Notes: a model not told the origin generated them from the letters alone. Shown: positions 27,399 to 37,491, numbered from the stretch's first letter. The stretch: 64,000 nt of DNA from Candidatus Electrothrix scaldis (GCA_033584155.1 CP138355.1:4101826-4165825), one strand, 5' to 3'. Program-made: numbers and translations.

Positions 27399-27941
27399 TC
27401 AAATTTTTCTACCAAGCTTATCGGCCTCCTGTTCCAGTGCAGGATTATCATTCACCGGGACCCCGGCCACAGTGGTGGTGGGTTGGACCCGCCCCTGGGC
27501 CTGCTGGACCACATGGGTCAATTCATGACCCAGGAGACTGCGACCTGAGTTGGAATTGGGGTTATATGTGCCGGGTGCAAAGTGAATATTCGTGCCCTGG
27601 GTATAGGCTAATGCCCCCACCTCCGGGGCCTTTGCCGAGTTGGCGTGAATGCGGACATCGGAAAAATCCGAATTCAGGGTGCTCTCTGCCCGTTGTTTGA
27701 CCTCATCCGGCATGCCGGTCTTGTTTTCCTTTCGCTGGACCAGTTCTTCCTCATCTGGCTCGGGCATGGGGTTCCGCTGCAAGGGGTGGGGCGTGCCTTC
27801 TGCTATCATCCGTTGCAGGGTACTTAGTTTTTCATGGTTGGGCCCTACCAGGGCGCAGCCTCTTCCTTGACATTTTTTTTGCCGCACTGCTGCCGGAGTT
27901 GCTTTCCTGGCTTTTTGTTCTTTTGCTCTGTAGTCTTTCAT
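27399..27941 (-). CDS. DUF4157 domain protein (metallopeptidase-like, eCIS-associated)
   Basis: The protein has 180 residues. An N-terminal Lys/Gln-rich segment leads into the DUF4157 domain: [32 protein letters not shown] and [10 protein letters not shown], with HExxH at His139. It closes with [17 protein letters not shown]. This domain is strongly associated with eCIS loci, usually as part of cargo proteins. Here it stands without a C-terminal toxin extension and without the DNRPET leader. The chain stops just before hairpin repeat B, so a longer ancestral C-terminus may have been cut off. Confidence 0.85.
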   Translation of the reverse strand: MKDYRAKEQKARKATPAAVRQKKCQGRGCALVGPNHEKLSTLQRMIAEGTPHPLQRNPMPEPDEEELVQRKENKTGMPDEVKQRAESTLNSDFSDVRIHANSAKAPEVGALAYTQGTNIHFAPGTYNPNSNSGRSLLGHELTHVVQQAQGRVQPTTTVAGVPVNDNPALEQEADKLGRKI

Positions 27942-27950
27942 ATCTCCCTC

Positions 27951-30416
27951 CTAAAACTGCTCCTCAGCCACTGGCTCATGCCGCCGCAAGAACCTCCGTA
28001 ATCCCTTACTACTCGCCGCTTTCCCGCCCCCCTGACACTCCCGGCACCGCCGTTTCGTCATAGCATGTGTAAAAAGCTCTTCAAACTCGGTCATGTGGGC
28101 CGCATTGAGCCAATAAAAAACCGGCATAATATGGGCCGGACAATTGATCCGTACGGTCTCTTCCACCAATAATTGAAATTCCCGGTTGCCGCAGCGGGGT
28201 GTCCAGTTGGGCAGGACCACAGAGATTCGGTTGCCGTATTCGTCGTTTTCCTCCACACCTCCTGCTTCCTCCTCCTGGGCCGGTCGAAGGAGGATATGCT
28301 CCACAATATGCATACCCTCGCTTTCCTGATTGAGGCGGATCAACAGAGTGCGCAGGGCATTGACCGCAATAGTTGCCTCGTCCTGATCAGCAAATCTCCC
28401 TGGTAGCCAGCGGGCTCCAGAAGTATCTGAGCAAAGGCGAACCCGGACAGACTGGTCCTTTTTATGAACCGCCAAGCCATAGGCCTGAAGGCGGGCCCCA
28501 TCCCGGAGTAGGGAGCTGGTAATGCTGCCGCCACCGGGAAGGAGCGGACCAGCCTTTTCCCGCAGCTCGGCCATGCTTGCCTGTGAAAGATCCAGTCTGG
28601 GAACCGGCTCCAGCCTATCATCGCCCTCTCTCCCGGAATCGCTCATTGCCATCCCGCAGCAATCATCAATAATATGGAGACCTTCACGGCGAAACACCTG
28701 GATCAGTGAACGGTTTTGACTGCCTTCTTCCCAACCCAGCAGGAGGGCGGTTTTTTGCTGGAGACCGGAAATATTCGCAGGATCCTCCCAGACTGGATGC
28801 AGGTGATTGGGTGCTGCGCTCCGATTGCGGTTAATCTGCACCAACTGTTGTAACAGGCGGGACTTTATCGCGATAATTTCGTCCTCCAGCTCGCCGGACT
28901 CAAGGTACCAGTTGAAATTGCACAAGGAGACCCCGGTAAATCGTTCGCCGTATAGGGCCAGCAGGTAATCCAAGACTCGGCCTTTGCGATCCCGGTAATT
29001 ATCAAAGCGGCGCTGGACCGCCTGAAAATACTCCTCAGCCTCCGGGGCCAGCACCTTATCAATCCCCGGAACCTGACTGCTGTCCAGCTGTTGCCGGTAA
29101 TAGGACTGGCGAAGGTCCTGCTCTCTGGAAAAAAGACGGGGGATATGTTCCAGCTGGGCCAGGTAGTCAGCCATGATCTGCTCAAAGGGCAGAAGATAGG
29201 CCTTGAGCTGGGCCGCTGCCGCCTTTTCCTCTTCTGGATAATGGGGAGGAACCCCGTGGACATTAATGCCATAGCAATCAGGGAAAAGATGCTGGATGGA
29301 GCTATATTGCCCTGGATTGCGATAGGTGCCTTGAGGCAGGGAATAGAGTTGTTCTGGCCTGCTCTGTGCCCCCCGTAATGCCCGGTCGTTATGCTCCAGT
29401 TTCTCCAGGGTGCTGCGAAATCGAGTCCAGGAAATGTTTATCTTTCGTCCATGATTGGTCAGGAGAACTTGGGATTGTCCCGCTGTTTCCGGGACAATAA
29501 GGCGATAACAAGAACGCTCACCCGCAGCACGAATTCTTTCCTCCTCTGCCCGGTCAAGAGAGAGTCGGAAGCGGTCTACCCTTTCAATCCCCTTAATACT
29601 CTTAACGAGCTGAAAAAGAATTCCATGTTCAACAGGTCCTTGCTTGGCCGTGCGATGTAAGCCTCTCACCCGGCCTCCCAGCAAAGGACCATTAAAGAGA
29701 TCTTCAGTACGTTCTTTGGCTGCTAAGGTTGTGTATGGGGTGATTTTCAGCCGGGCAGCAACCTCCCGGTGTACCTGGTGATACATCGCGGCCAGAATCT
29801 CTTCAGCGTTGCGCGTCCCGTCCAGACGGAGAGTCGCCTCCAGATGGCAGGGGACCGGACGGAGCACCACAATCTCCTCAATATCCTCACAAAGGTTACG
29901 GTGACGGGCATAGACTTCTTCAATCTGGACCTTGAGCTGCTGCTCATCTTGTTGATTTTTCTTGACATCAAAAACCGGGGCAACCAGAACTCGGTACAGT
30001 CCACTGGGGCTTTGCCTTTCTCCAGCAGGATTTTCTCCAGCGCTGATATTTTCCAACCAGACATTTTCAATCTCCGGGATTTCACTGAACAGGATGCTCC
30101 GATAATCATGAACAGTGACTGGACAGGAAGGGAAAATCTCTTCTGGTGTATACATGCCAAGGGCTGTATAATCCAGTTCTCCGTTGGCGTCGGTGAGCAG
30201 ATCCGGCACAGCATATCCTGTGCGATAGAGAAGGTCGGTCAGGGCAAAACAGAGTTGCTCCAGGATGGTGACGCCAGGATCGTGGAGATTATAGTCAGTC
30301 CAGATTTCGCCAGACAGCTGCTGAGCATATTCCAGCCCTTGGCGGCGAAGACCTGCGAATTCAAACTCATCAGAGTCTCCTTCTTTTTTCTTCGATATGC
30401 TTTGCGGTTCTTTCAT
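27951..30416 (-). CDS. eCIS baseplate-wedge-like protein (Afp12-like candidate)
   Basis: The protein has 821 residues. Its N-terminal segment EIWTDYNLHDPGVTILEQLCFALTDLLYRTGY has the D-PG-T-LE signature shared with gp6/J-like wedge proteins of contractile tails. It then continues PVTVHDYRSILFSEIPEIENVWLE, as in the first wedge domain of that group. The C-terminal third (HIVEHILLRP, FQLLVEETVRINCPAHI) resembles the terminal part of large eCIS baseplate proteins. The position between the DUF4157 protein and the fibre gene, with 4-base overlap to the latter, supports a structural role. The Afp12 assignment is by analogy. Confidence 0.65.
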   Translation of the reverse strand: MKEPQSISKKKEGDSDEFEFAGLRRQGLEYAQQLSGEIWTDYNLHDPGVTILEQLCFALTDLLYRTGYAVPDLLTDANGELDYTALGMYTPEEIFPSCPVTVHDYRSILFSEIPEIENVWLENISAGENPAGERQSPSGLYRVLVAPVFDVKKNQQDEQQLKVQIEEVYARHRNLCEDIEEIVVLRPVPCHLEATLRLDGTRNAEEILAAMYHQVHREVAARLKITPYTTLAAKERTEDLFNGPLLGGRVRGLHRTAKQGPVEHGILFQLVKSIKGIERVDRFRLSLDRAEEERIRAAGERSCYRLIVPETAGQSQVLLTNHGRKINISWTRFRSTLEKLEHNDRALRGAQSRPEQLYSLPQGTYRNPGQYSSIQHLFPDCYGINVHGVPPHYPEEEKAAAAQLKAYLLPFEQIMADYLAQLEHIPRLFSREQDLRQSYYRQQLDSSQVPGIDKVLAPEAEEYFQAVQRRFDNYRDRKGRVLDYLLALYGERFTGVSLCNFNWYLESGELEDEIIAIKSRLLQQLVQINRNRSAAPNHLHPVWEDPANISGLQQKTALLLGWEEGSQNRSLIQVFRREGLHIIDDCCGMAMSDSGREGDDRLEPVPRLDLSQASMAELREKAGPLLPGGGSITSSLLRDGARLQAYGLAVHKKDQSVRVRLCSDTSGARWLPGRFADQDEATIAVNALRTLLIRLNQESEGMHIVEHILLRPAQEEEAGGVEENDEYGNRISVVLPNWTPRCGNREFQLLVEETVRINCPAHIMPVFYWLNAAHMTEFEELFTHAMTKRRCRECQGGGKAASSKGLRRFLRRHEPVAEEQF

Positions 30417-31276
30417 GGAGCTGTTGGATCAGTATCTGAAGAGGTGCTGTCCTCAGAGGAAAGAATTATTGGCGCCTGCTCCTGCTGAGCCTGGGATTGT
30501 TGCATGAGAGGGTCAAACCAGAGATTGGTTAGGGAGTACTGAATCTGGATTCCCTCTCCATAATCTGAGTTGGTCCTGATTTGCATGCAGTAGAGGGTGT
30601 TTCGTCCTTGCTGGCGAATGGATTTCCAACGTATTTTCAGCTTATCCCGGAGAGAACGATAATACGACTGGGTGGCCCGGATCTGTCGTTTCCTGTTTAA
30701 AAAGTTAAACAACCAGCCTTCAGGATGATGAGCATTGAGGGCTATGGCATGGAGCAGGGCATATTTTCCGGTGGTGACCTTTCCCACGCCCGCCATGACC
30801 TCAAAGGCTTGGCAGCCCTCCAGCTCTTCAGTGAGGTCATGCCACTTACCGTCAGCTGGCACTCGTCCAGTTGCATAGGTTCCCTGTCGTCCGGCAGCTG
30901 AAATCACCCCGTTAACATCCAGTTCCGTCTGGGGATTTTCCTTATTAATACCTATTCTTCCCTGGCCCAGGCTCAGGGTGGTATCAGGCTTACCCGTCTC
31001 AGGATTCGTTTTTCCATTGCGAAAGACCAGCTCGTCCCGACTCTCCTCCAGGCCCATACTCCACCTCGGCTCCTGGGGATTATCGCCGTCATAAAAGCTG
31101 AACAGGCCTTCATTATCACCGGTTGTGGTGATCTTAAAGCCATTCTCCGCCGTGTGGTCAAAACGATCGTCCAACAGATTCAGGCCGGAGTCGATTAAGT
31201 CGGCAAACTGACTTTCTGTGGGTAGCTGGCCCTTGCCAAAATAGTTTTTGAGGGTTTTACGGTTTTGTTTTGCCAT
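30413..31276 (-). CDS. Tail-fibre or receptor-binding-like protein
   Basis: The protein has 287 residues. The N-terminus (LKNYFGKGQLPTESQFADLIDSGLN) is a motif common at the start of fibre-like proteins in eCIS loci. The middle has repeated short strands of an adhesin or fibre shaft (GRIGINKENPQTELDVNG). The C-terminal domain with many aromatic and basic residues may bind a target surface. It is the first gene of the minus-strand arm, overlapping the wedge gene by four bases. It is likely to set the target range. Confidence 0.65.
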   Translation of the reverse strand: MAKQNRKTLKNYFGKGQLPTESQFADLIDSGLNLLDDRFDHTAENGFKITTTGDNEGLFSFYDGDNPQEPRWSMGLEESRDELVFRNGKTNPETGKPDTTLSLGQGRIGINKENPQTELDVNGVISAAGRQGTYATGRVPADGKWHDLTEELEGCQAFEVMAGVGKVTTGKYALLHAIALNAHHPEGWLFNFLNRKRQIRATQSYYRSLRDKLKIRWKSIRQQGRNTLYCMQIRTNSDYGEGIQIQYSLTNLWFDPLMQQSQAQQEQAPIILSSEDSTSSDTDPTAP

Positions 31277-31651
31277 AGGTGTGCTGGGGCGTTAAGGGCA
31301 TATCGAAAGATTAATAGTAAGAAATTCTATTTATGAAACGTTATTGCATTTTATATTTTCTATTTTAATAAATCATACTTTCTCTTCTTCTTATATTTCC
31401 AGATTTTTTTTATAAAAATGAACGAGCATAGCATGCAACCACAAAAAAATGGCGATTATCAGTCATAACAACACCTATACAAAAAAACAGAAAAACAGTT
31501 ATATAAATAACAAAAAAGAAGGATACATGCTCTTTAATTTTCAATTTAAAAAATTTTTTCGCTTGATTATCGAAAAAAAAACTGCTTTTCTCATTATATG
31601 AACAAAATAAGATAATCTTACAAACAGATTATTATTAATAAACTACATATT
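31277..31651. other. Divergent AT-rich region between the two eCIS arms
   Basis: This AT-rich stretch of about 375 bases separates the minus-strand arm from the plus-strand arm. It should hold the two divergent promoters and would be the natural place for coordinated control. No clear operator, gene or RNA can be defined by eye. Confidence 0.45.
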
Positions 31652-31705
31652 ATGTATATGTACAAACCAATAGAATATTGGTTATATAAAAAAAATATAA
31701 ATACA

Positions 31706-34705
31706 ATGAGATTAAATCGTATTAATTTTTATTTTTACATTATATGCATAATCTTATTCACTCAAAATTATGTGACAAATAATATTTATGCAGCATCAAA
31801 AATTATACATAATGAATATTACCCTATTTACTATAACAAAAAATATTCATCAATCTCTGAAAACACTTCTTCTTCATTAAAAAAAATACCATATCAAGAA
31901 AAATGGAGCCAATCACTCCTTGACCCCATTTACCTCACTCCTAATACCCTGAAGATTATTATTGAGGAGACTGGAGTTGATGTTACCTACCGTCTTACTG
32001 AGCAATCTCTGGCTGCTCTTGAAAAAAAATATCCCCGTATTACAGAAAAGCAGTACGACAAACTGGAAGCAGTAAAAGAGACAAATTTCAAAAAAACTGA
32101 CCAGGAATGGGCCAATGTTGCCAGCACGTTGGCCTTTCTTGAATTGCTTCATCAAGGGTTAAGCACTCGCTATCTTATTCGGGACGATCTTTTCAAAAAA
32201 TTGACCAAAGAAAAAATGCCACAATATCTTCTTGACGGTCTCATGGCAAAAAAGGGGGTCATTTATCTTGATCTCTCCATGTTAACAAGAGGCATGCAAC
32301 GACAGATTCAGGAGACAATTCTTGCCTATAAGGCACAGGTTATGGAGCAAGCCAGCTTCCTGAATATGGTTTATTTTTTGAATGAAAATTCCTTCCTCAT
32401 TCTCAAGGGCAAGGAAATCCCTCCTGAGCTGGTCGACAGCCTGGTTGTGCTGAAGAATGAATATTTTTTGAGCAAATCCAAGCTGAGTCGAGAGGTACGG
32501 AACATCCTAACCAAATTTGCAAAAACTCTGGAGCAGGCTTGGCTGGAAAAAATTGTCAGCATGGTAGAAAAAGACGGTAAAATATTTACGATAAAAGGAA
32601 ACCAACTCCGAAAACTGCTTATACGATTATCCCCAAAATTGGTTGGCGAAATTAAAAAGGAGAATAAAAAGGGTTATACAGCGAAATCGCTTTGCACCTT
32701 ATTCAAGGAGAATCCGTCCGTTCTGGAAAATTATTTTTATCGTAATCCACGACTGCTTTCCTCTCTTGGAATTCAGGTTTCTTCCGAGTATACCCCCACT
32801 GCTGACAAGGCATTACAAATCCAGGAACGCGGTGTACAGCCTGTGGTTGTTGCAGCGCTTAAAGAACTTGACGGGACTTCTTACAACAGTAAAGAAAATT
32901 ACATCCAGGCCTTGCGTGTTGCTCTTGATAAGCTTAACCAGCCCCCTCCCCCCTGCCCTGCACCGCCACAAAAACGATCTGTTGCCAGTCCGTCACCAGA
33001 TTGTTCGGTTGAACCGGAACCAACCCCATCAAAAATCGCTCAAACACTTTTTAATGTGGAGAAGCAAGCTCCCCCTCATGAAACGAAACCTATTCAATTT
33101 GATCCTGACAACTGTGGCTGTGTCGCTGTACCAAAAAACTCTACCTATGCCCTGTATCCCTATTGGACAGCTCAGGGAAAAGAGCAAACGATTGACTTCA
33201 GTGTTATCTCCCGTCTTGCCTATTTTTATCTGGAAATAAACGAAGAAAATAAAATCGAAAATCATAGGCACTGGCTCGATGATAAAGAGCAAAATAAATT
33301 TATCACCCTAGCTCGAAGGCATAAAACCAAGGTTGACTTAGTGCTCTATAAAAAAGAGTGGTGTGGTCAAAGTGAGCAGGCTGACTGCCCCTCAAGGGAT
33401 AAGAAAGAAGAATTGGCAGAGACGATAAGCAATCTTCTCAAACCAACTCTTAATCATCTGAAACCCTATGCAACTTTTGGAATGGCTCCCACACCGACCA
33501 TGGGAGATGGTATCATTATTTATCTCACGAGTATTCCTCATGATTCAGAATGTTTCCTTTCCTTCATCAAGATGTTGCGGGAAAAAATACAAACCCCGGT
33601 AAGAGACACCACGCTGGGAGCCCGAATTACCCATCTGTTAGGGCACCCACCGAAGAGAGTTCCTCAACGAAGGCTCAGCCTGATGTTGCCTGGCGATATC
33701 TTGATGTTGCCTGATGATATGATCATCCAAGAAAAAGACAAATTGCAAGATGTTATTGATTTTTTGGAAAAGATATCCGCACGACCTGCGCGATATTTCG
33801 ATGATATCGTCGTGCTTACTGGAAATAACCCCTTAGATAAATTACAAGAACTTCGTGGCCACCTGGAAGATAATATTGGCTCTGAATATATTGATATTAA
33901 CAAAAAAATAACCCCGCTTTTCGTCAACACCTGTGGCCAAAAACAGAAAGGCAACGAGATTAATTTGACATTTAATTATGCGCGCGAGAATTTCGGAGGG
34001 ATAGGTTTTATTCCTTTTCCGCTCCAAACTGAAAATGCAACAGAAACCAAACAAGCAGAGAAAAAAAAGAAGAAATCAAAATCTTCAGAGACAGAACAAG
34101 AGAATAAGCCTGCACAAGAAAAAAAGAACGATGAACAAGACACTGTAGCTCTATGCGGCGGCACTACACCAGAACAAGCAATTAAAAATGCGATAGAAAG
34201 TAAACAAGAAGAGAAAAAAAAGAAAGAATCAGAATCTTCAGCGGCAAAACAAGAGAATGACTCTGTGCAAGAGGAAAAGAACAGTCAGGAAAAAACAGTG
34301 ACTGTGTGTAGTAATATCAGCTCGGATCAAATCATGGGTAGCTCTGTGCTGAGTTGCCAGGCAGATCAAGCAGATTTCGTGAGTAGGTTCATCAAACAAT
34401 ATGCTCCCTGGCTCTGCAAATGGACATGCCCGAACAGGATGTGGATTCGGCTTACTTGGGACGGGCTGGTCCTATTTTTTGTGGTGTACTTCATCTTAGC
34501 CCTTTTTTATCCATCCCTGGCCGAAATTAGAAAGAGATACCAATGCATTTTTGTGATTCTTGGCATCATCACTGTTTTGTTAATCTATATGTCCTATGCC
34601 TGTGATCCAGATTACAAAGAATATACGACTGATTTTTTAATATATACTTTGGTTATCTTGGCTGTAGGGATTGCCTCCTCTGCGCGAAAAAGACTATATC
34701 CATAA
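31706..34705 (+). CDS. Exported GH18-like protein with C-terminal membrane helices, in the eCIS locus
   Basis: The start at ATG 31706 gives a signal peptide (INFYFYIICIILFTQNYVT); the frame opens at ATG 31652. About 400 helical residues come first, then a Pro-rich linker. Near residue 480 a glycoside-hydrolase-18-like barrel follows (YALYPYWTAQGKEQTIDFSV, RLAYFYLEINEENKI). At the barrel strand where GH18 enzymes carry DGxDxDxE, the sequence reads DGIIIYLTSIP, so the catalytic acids appear lost. Two Lys/Glu-rich repeats, each ended by a Cys segment, lead to three C-terminal membrane helices (about 918-995). It probably spans the periplasm and may tether or sense the particle. Lower GC than its neighbours. 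Confidence 0.6.
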   Translation: MRLNRINFYFYIICIILFTQNYVTNNIYAASKIIHNEYYPIYYNKKYSSISENTSSSLKKIPYQEKWSQSLLDPIYLTPNTLKIIIEETGVDVTYRLTEQSLAALEKKYPRITEKQYDKLEAVKETNFKKTDQEWANVASTLAFLELLHQGLSTRYLIRDDLFKKLTKEKMPQYLLDGLMAKKGVIYLDLSMLTRGMQRQIQETILAYKAQVMEQASFLNMVYFLNENSFLILKGKEIPPELVDSLVVLKNEYFLSKSKLSREVRNILTKFAKTLEQAWLEKIVSMVEKDGKIFTIKGNQLRKLLIRLSPKLVGEIKKENKKGYTAKSLCTLFKENPSVLENYFYRNPRLLSSLGIQVSSEYTPTADKALQIQERGVQPVVVAALKELDGTSYNSKENYIQALRVALDKLNQPPPPCPAPPQKRSVASPSPDCSVEPEPTPSKIAQTLFNVEKQAPPHETKPIQFDPDNCGCVAVPKNSTYALYPYWTAQGKEQTIDFSVISRLAYFYLEINEENKIENHRHWLDDKEQNKFITLARRHKTKVDLVLYKKEWCGQSEQADCPSRDKKEELAETISNLLKPTLNHLKPYATFGMAPTPTMGDGIIIYLTSIPHDSECFLSFIKMLREKIQTPVRDTTLGARITHLLGHPPKRVPQRRLSLMLPGDILMLPDDMIIQEKDKLQDVIDFLEKISARPARYFDDIVVLTGNNPLDKLQELRGHLEDNIGSEYIDINKKITPLFVNTCGQKQKGNEINLTFNYARENFGGIGFIPFPLQTENATETKQAEKKKKKSKSSETEQENKPAQEKKNDEQDTVALCGGTTPEQAIKNAIESKQEEKKKKESESSAAKQENDSVQEEKNSQEKTVTVCSNISSDQIMGSSVLSCQADQADFVSRFIKQYAPWLCKWTCPNRMWIRLTWDGLVLFFVVYFILALFYPSLAEIRKRYQCIFVILGIITVLLIYMSYACDPDYKEYTTDFLIYTLVILAVGIASSARKRLYP

Positions 34706-34758
34706 CCTTGAGCTTGTAGGATTCCTTTTTCTATTCTTTTAACTCGTATGACAAAAAA

Positions 34759-36171
34759 ATGAAGAATGATATTTCTCAGACTATTTTATTTCGTTATGCT
34801 GACCACTTAAAAAACATAAACACTGCCTCCACGGAACAGGAAGTTTTGGATATTCTGGCCGCTCGCGATGCTGTCCAGACTCTGTTGGCAGAGCAAGAGG
34901 GTAGTGAACATTTTGGAACATTACTCACTGAAATAAATAAACTTGATCAACAATTACGAACTCAGGGAGAACTGGTTGCCGCCAAAGTCGATTTACCTGC
35001 CATACGAACCGGCAGATGCCCGGACGATACAGCTTGGTGGTGGTATTTTGAACCAGCCCAAAAAAAATCTGCCTGGGATCGTCTCGACTGGCTTTGGAAT
35101 AGCATCATGGCCGGGGCCTTGGCATTGACAGTCAGCTTTATGATGCAGATTTTTCAAGCCCTTTCTGTTGGTGGCTTAAGTTGGGGAGAAACCTTTGCCA
35201 CTATTGCTCAGGGTGGTGGACTAGCCTTGGTCGGTAGTGGTGCCCTGACCGATAGTGGTAAAAACCGAGTCTCTCAGGTTCTTGCCAATTTGGGTATTAA
35301 AGGAATATATCTCGCTGAATCTCTCTGTGCCATTGCATTAATCCTACTCGCAATTGTGTACACTGGTCATACTATGCTACCTGACTATTTTTACAAACAA
35401 GGCGAATCTTTTTATGAAAAAAGTAACCTTACTGGTGCTGCTTTAAAATTTGAACAGGGGATACAGATAAACCCTGATGATGCCAGATTTAATTTAAGTC
35501 TGGGTAAGGTTCACGAATCTATAGGTAATTTGGATGCATCTTTGGTCCAATACAAAATTGCCGCTGGAGCCGGTGATCCGTGGGGTCTGAATAATCTCGG
35601 CAGAGTTTTGCTTTTTTGGGTAGATCCAAATCTACTGAAACGTAAACTTGACTTGGCAGAATCGTATCTTCGCATGGCCTTGCAACGAGCTGAAACATTG
35701 GCAGCTGATAAAGGAGCTCTCTCTGACCAAAAACAAAGTGATCTGGTAGACCTCTTATATCAAACAAACCGCAATCTCGGTTGGGCCTTACTGGAGCAAA
35801 AAAAATATAAAGATGCCGAGTCATACCTACGTAACGCGATCAGCTGGGATAAACAGATCACTCATGATCAAATCGGTGGGGGCATGGCCTATTGTTTACT
35901 CAGTGAAGCATATCGCCACACGGAACAGGCTGTTCTTGCAGACAAAAATTGGAAAAAATGTGTAAAAAAGGCACGACCAGAAACCATATTTGAGTATAAA
36001 TGGTTTATGGAGAAGGGCAACTCAGCTGACCAAATCTACACTACTTCAATCGTAGATGGGATAACCGAAGAGGAATTTAAAGACTTTCTTACCAAGAAGG
36101 CGCAGGCAACTCAGTCTAACAAAAAATATATATCGAATACCGCACCTGAAACAAAGGAAGAGGCACAATGA
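34759..36171 (+). CDS. Membrane protein with cytosolic N-domain and TPR C-terminus, eCIS-linked
   Basis: The protein has 470 residues. A helical N-terminus is followed by two hydrophobic helices (about 114-139 and 190-213) and then tetratricopeptide-like repeats (AALKFEQGIQINPDDARFNLSLGKVHES, NLGWALLEQKKYKDAESYLRNAI). It overlaps the lipoprotein gene by four bases. With the neighbours on both sides it forms an envelope trio embedded in the eCIS operon. The function is unknown; a scaffold joining particle and membrane is one reading. Confidence 0.6.
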   Translation: MKNDISQTILFRYADHLKNINTASTEQEVLDILAARDAVQTLLAEQEGSEHFGTLLTEINKLDQQLRTQGELVAAKVDLPAIRTGRCPDDTAWWWYFEPAQKKSAWDRLDWLWNSIMAGALALTVSFMMQIFQALSVGGLSWGETFATIAQGGGLALVGSGALTDSGKNRVSQVLANLGIKGIYLAESLCAIALILLAIVYTGHTMLPDYFYKQGESFYEKSNLTGAALKFEQGIQINPDDARFNLSLGKVHESIGNLDASLVQYKIAAGAGDPWGLNNLGRVLLFWVDPNLLKRKLDLAESYLRMALQRAETLAADKGALSDQKQSDLVDLLYQTNRNLGWALLEQKKYKDAESYLRNAISWDKQITHDQIGGGMAYCLLSEAYRHTEQAVLADKNWKKCVKKARPETIFEYKWFMEKGNSADQIYTTSIVDGITEEEFKDFLTKKAQATQSNKKYISNTAPETKEEAQ

Positions 36172-36851
36172 AGAAACTAGACCTATGGTGTTTCCAGATA
36201 ATTTTATTTTTTTCAGCCGCAAACATCATGTCCGGTTGCGGCATACTGGATGATGGACGGATGGCAGCCTGGGAGAATGTACGAATGAAAGAAGAGGAAA
36301 CCAAGCAAAAGCTCCTTGAAGTACGAGAAAAGGAGCTGGCGGGCGCATTCAGTGCGGGTGAAGATATACCTCTGCTTACGGTCACCACACTTGACAGTAA
36401 CGGGCAACCAGTTGAAGTATCTATGAATATCCTTCCGATGATCAAAACCATTATTGCTGCGGTAGACAGGGATCGCACCTATGGCCTGAAGTTAAGTGAG
36501 TCAAAACAGCCTACTGGACAAGCCGGAGAATCGTTACAGGCCACAACAGGCCTTATCAAAGCGGTAGGAAGCTCGCCAGCTGCTCTTGTCTTAATGACTG
36601 GCGAAGTTATGGCCAAGGGTATTGATGCAGCTGGAGAGAGAATGCGCGCTGATACAATCAACATTGACTCCAATAATTCCGCACCAAAGACCAACATCGC
36701 AACAACAAATAATGCCGAGGCGGCAGAAACCGCAGTGGCAGAGGCAGCAGAAAAAGCTGTTGCTGATGCTGCGGAAAAAGCTGCTGCTGACCAGGCTGCC
36801 ATCGAAAAAGCTGTTGCTGAAGCTTTAGAAAAAAATAAAACCAGTGAATAG
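36168..36851 (+). CDS. Putative lipoprotein of the eCIS envelope trio
   Basis: The protein has 227 residues. The leader (ILFFSAANIMSGCG) ends in an SGC lipobox, so Cys24 is probably lipidated. Midway there is a soluble segment with TVTTLDSNGQPVEV. The C-terminal third is an Ala/Glu/Lys-rich coiled coil (AVAEAAEKAVADAAEKAA). It overlaps the TPR gene upstream and the frame of the DUF4255 gene downstream, so it is translated as part of the same unit. Confidence 0.6.
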   Translation: MKKLDLWCFQIILFFSAANIMSGCGILDDGRMAAWENVRMKEEETKQKLLEVREKELAGAFSAGEDIPLLTVTTLDSNGQPVEVSMNILPMIKTIIAAVDRDRTYGLKLSESKQPTGQAGESLQATTGLIKAVGSSPAALVLMTGEVMAKGIDAAGERMRADTINIDSNNSAPKTNIATTNNAEAAETAVAEAAEKAVADAAEKAAADQAAIEKAVAEALEKNKTSE

Positions 36852-36909
36852 CAAGAAAAGCACCATTATCAATAGTCTTAATATACTGATATTAATTGAT
36901 ACAGAACAA

Positions 36910-37488
36910 ATGATAGACACTTCCATTACAGTCATTGCTGATCGTTTGAATCAATACCTAAAAAATGTCTTCGATTTGTCAGAAGACGTTGTTGTTGTCT
37001 CCAATATTCTGGAACAAGATGGGTCTCTTGCTGCTCATATCGATAACAAGGTCGTTGTCTTTCTCGTGAATATTGAAAAAGAAAGTATCATGGGGCACCA
37101 ACCGGAGCTCAGGTCTGCCGGGGCCAGCCGTAATCCCTCAGCCTACCCTCCCCTTCGCCTCAACCTCTATCTTATGTTCGCAGCCAGTTTTGGTGGAAAA
37201 AACTACCCTGAGTCGCTCAAGTTTATTTCGCAAACGGTTTCCTTTTTTCAGCGGAGCCCAGTCTTTGATCATCAAACGACCCCTGAGTTGGATGACAGGG
37301 TAGAAAAATTGGTTTTGGATATGGAAAATATCTCTTTCCGTGACTTAAGCAGCCTTTGGGGCGTGTTAAGCGGCAAGTATTTGCCTTCAGTATTATACAA
37401 GGTGAGGATGCTGACCTTTCACACCGGTGATATCAAAAAAGCTGTTTCGTCCATCCAGGATACAGATGGCTCTGTACGAGGAAGATAA
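36910..37488 (+). CDS. DUF4255 tail terminator/cap protein (Afp16/Pvc16-like)
   Basis: Proteins of this family cap the distal end of the tube and sheath. The preferred start is the ATG at 36910 because members begin Met-Ile-Asp (here MIDTSITVIADRLNQYL); the frame is open from GTG 36844. PPLRLNLYLMFAASFGGKNYPESLKFISQTVSFFQ and LWGVLSGKYLPSVLYKVRMLTF are the typical middle and end. It is the first recognisable core structural gene of the plus-strand arm. Confidence 0.85.
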   Translation: MIDTSITVIADRLNQYLKNVFDLSEDVVVVSNILEQDGSLAAHIDNKVVVFLVNIEKESIMGHQPELRSAGASRNPSAYPPLRLNLYLMFAASFGGKNYPESLKFISQTVSFFQRSPVFDHQTTPELDDRVEKLVLDMENISFRDLSSLWGVLSGKYLPSVLYKVRMLTFHTGDIKKAVSSIQDTDGSVRGR

Positions 37489-37491
37489 TCT

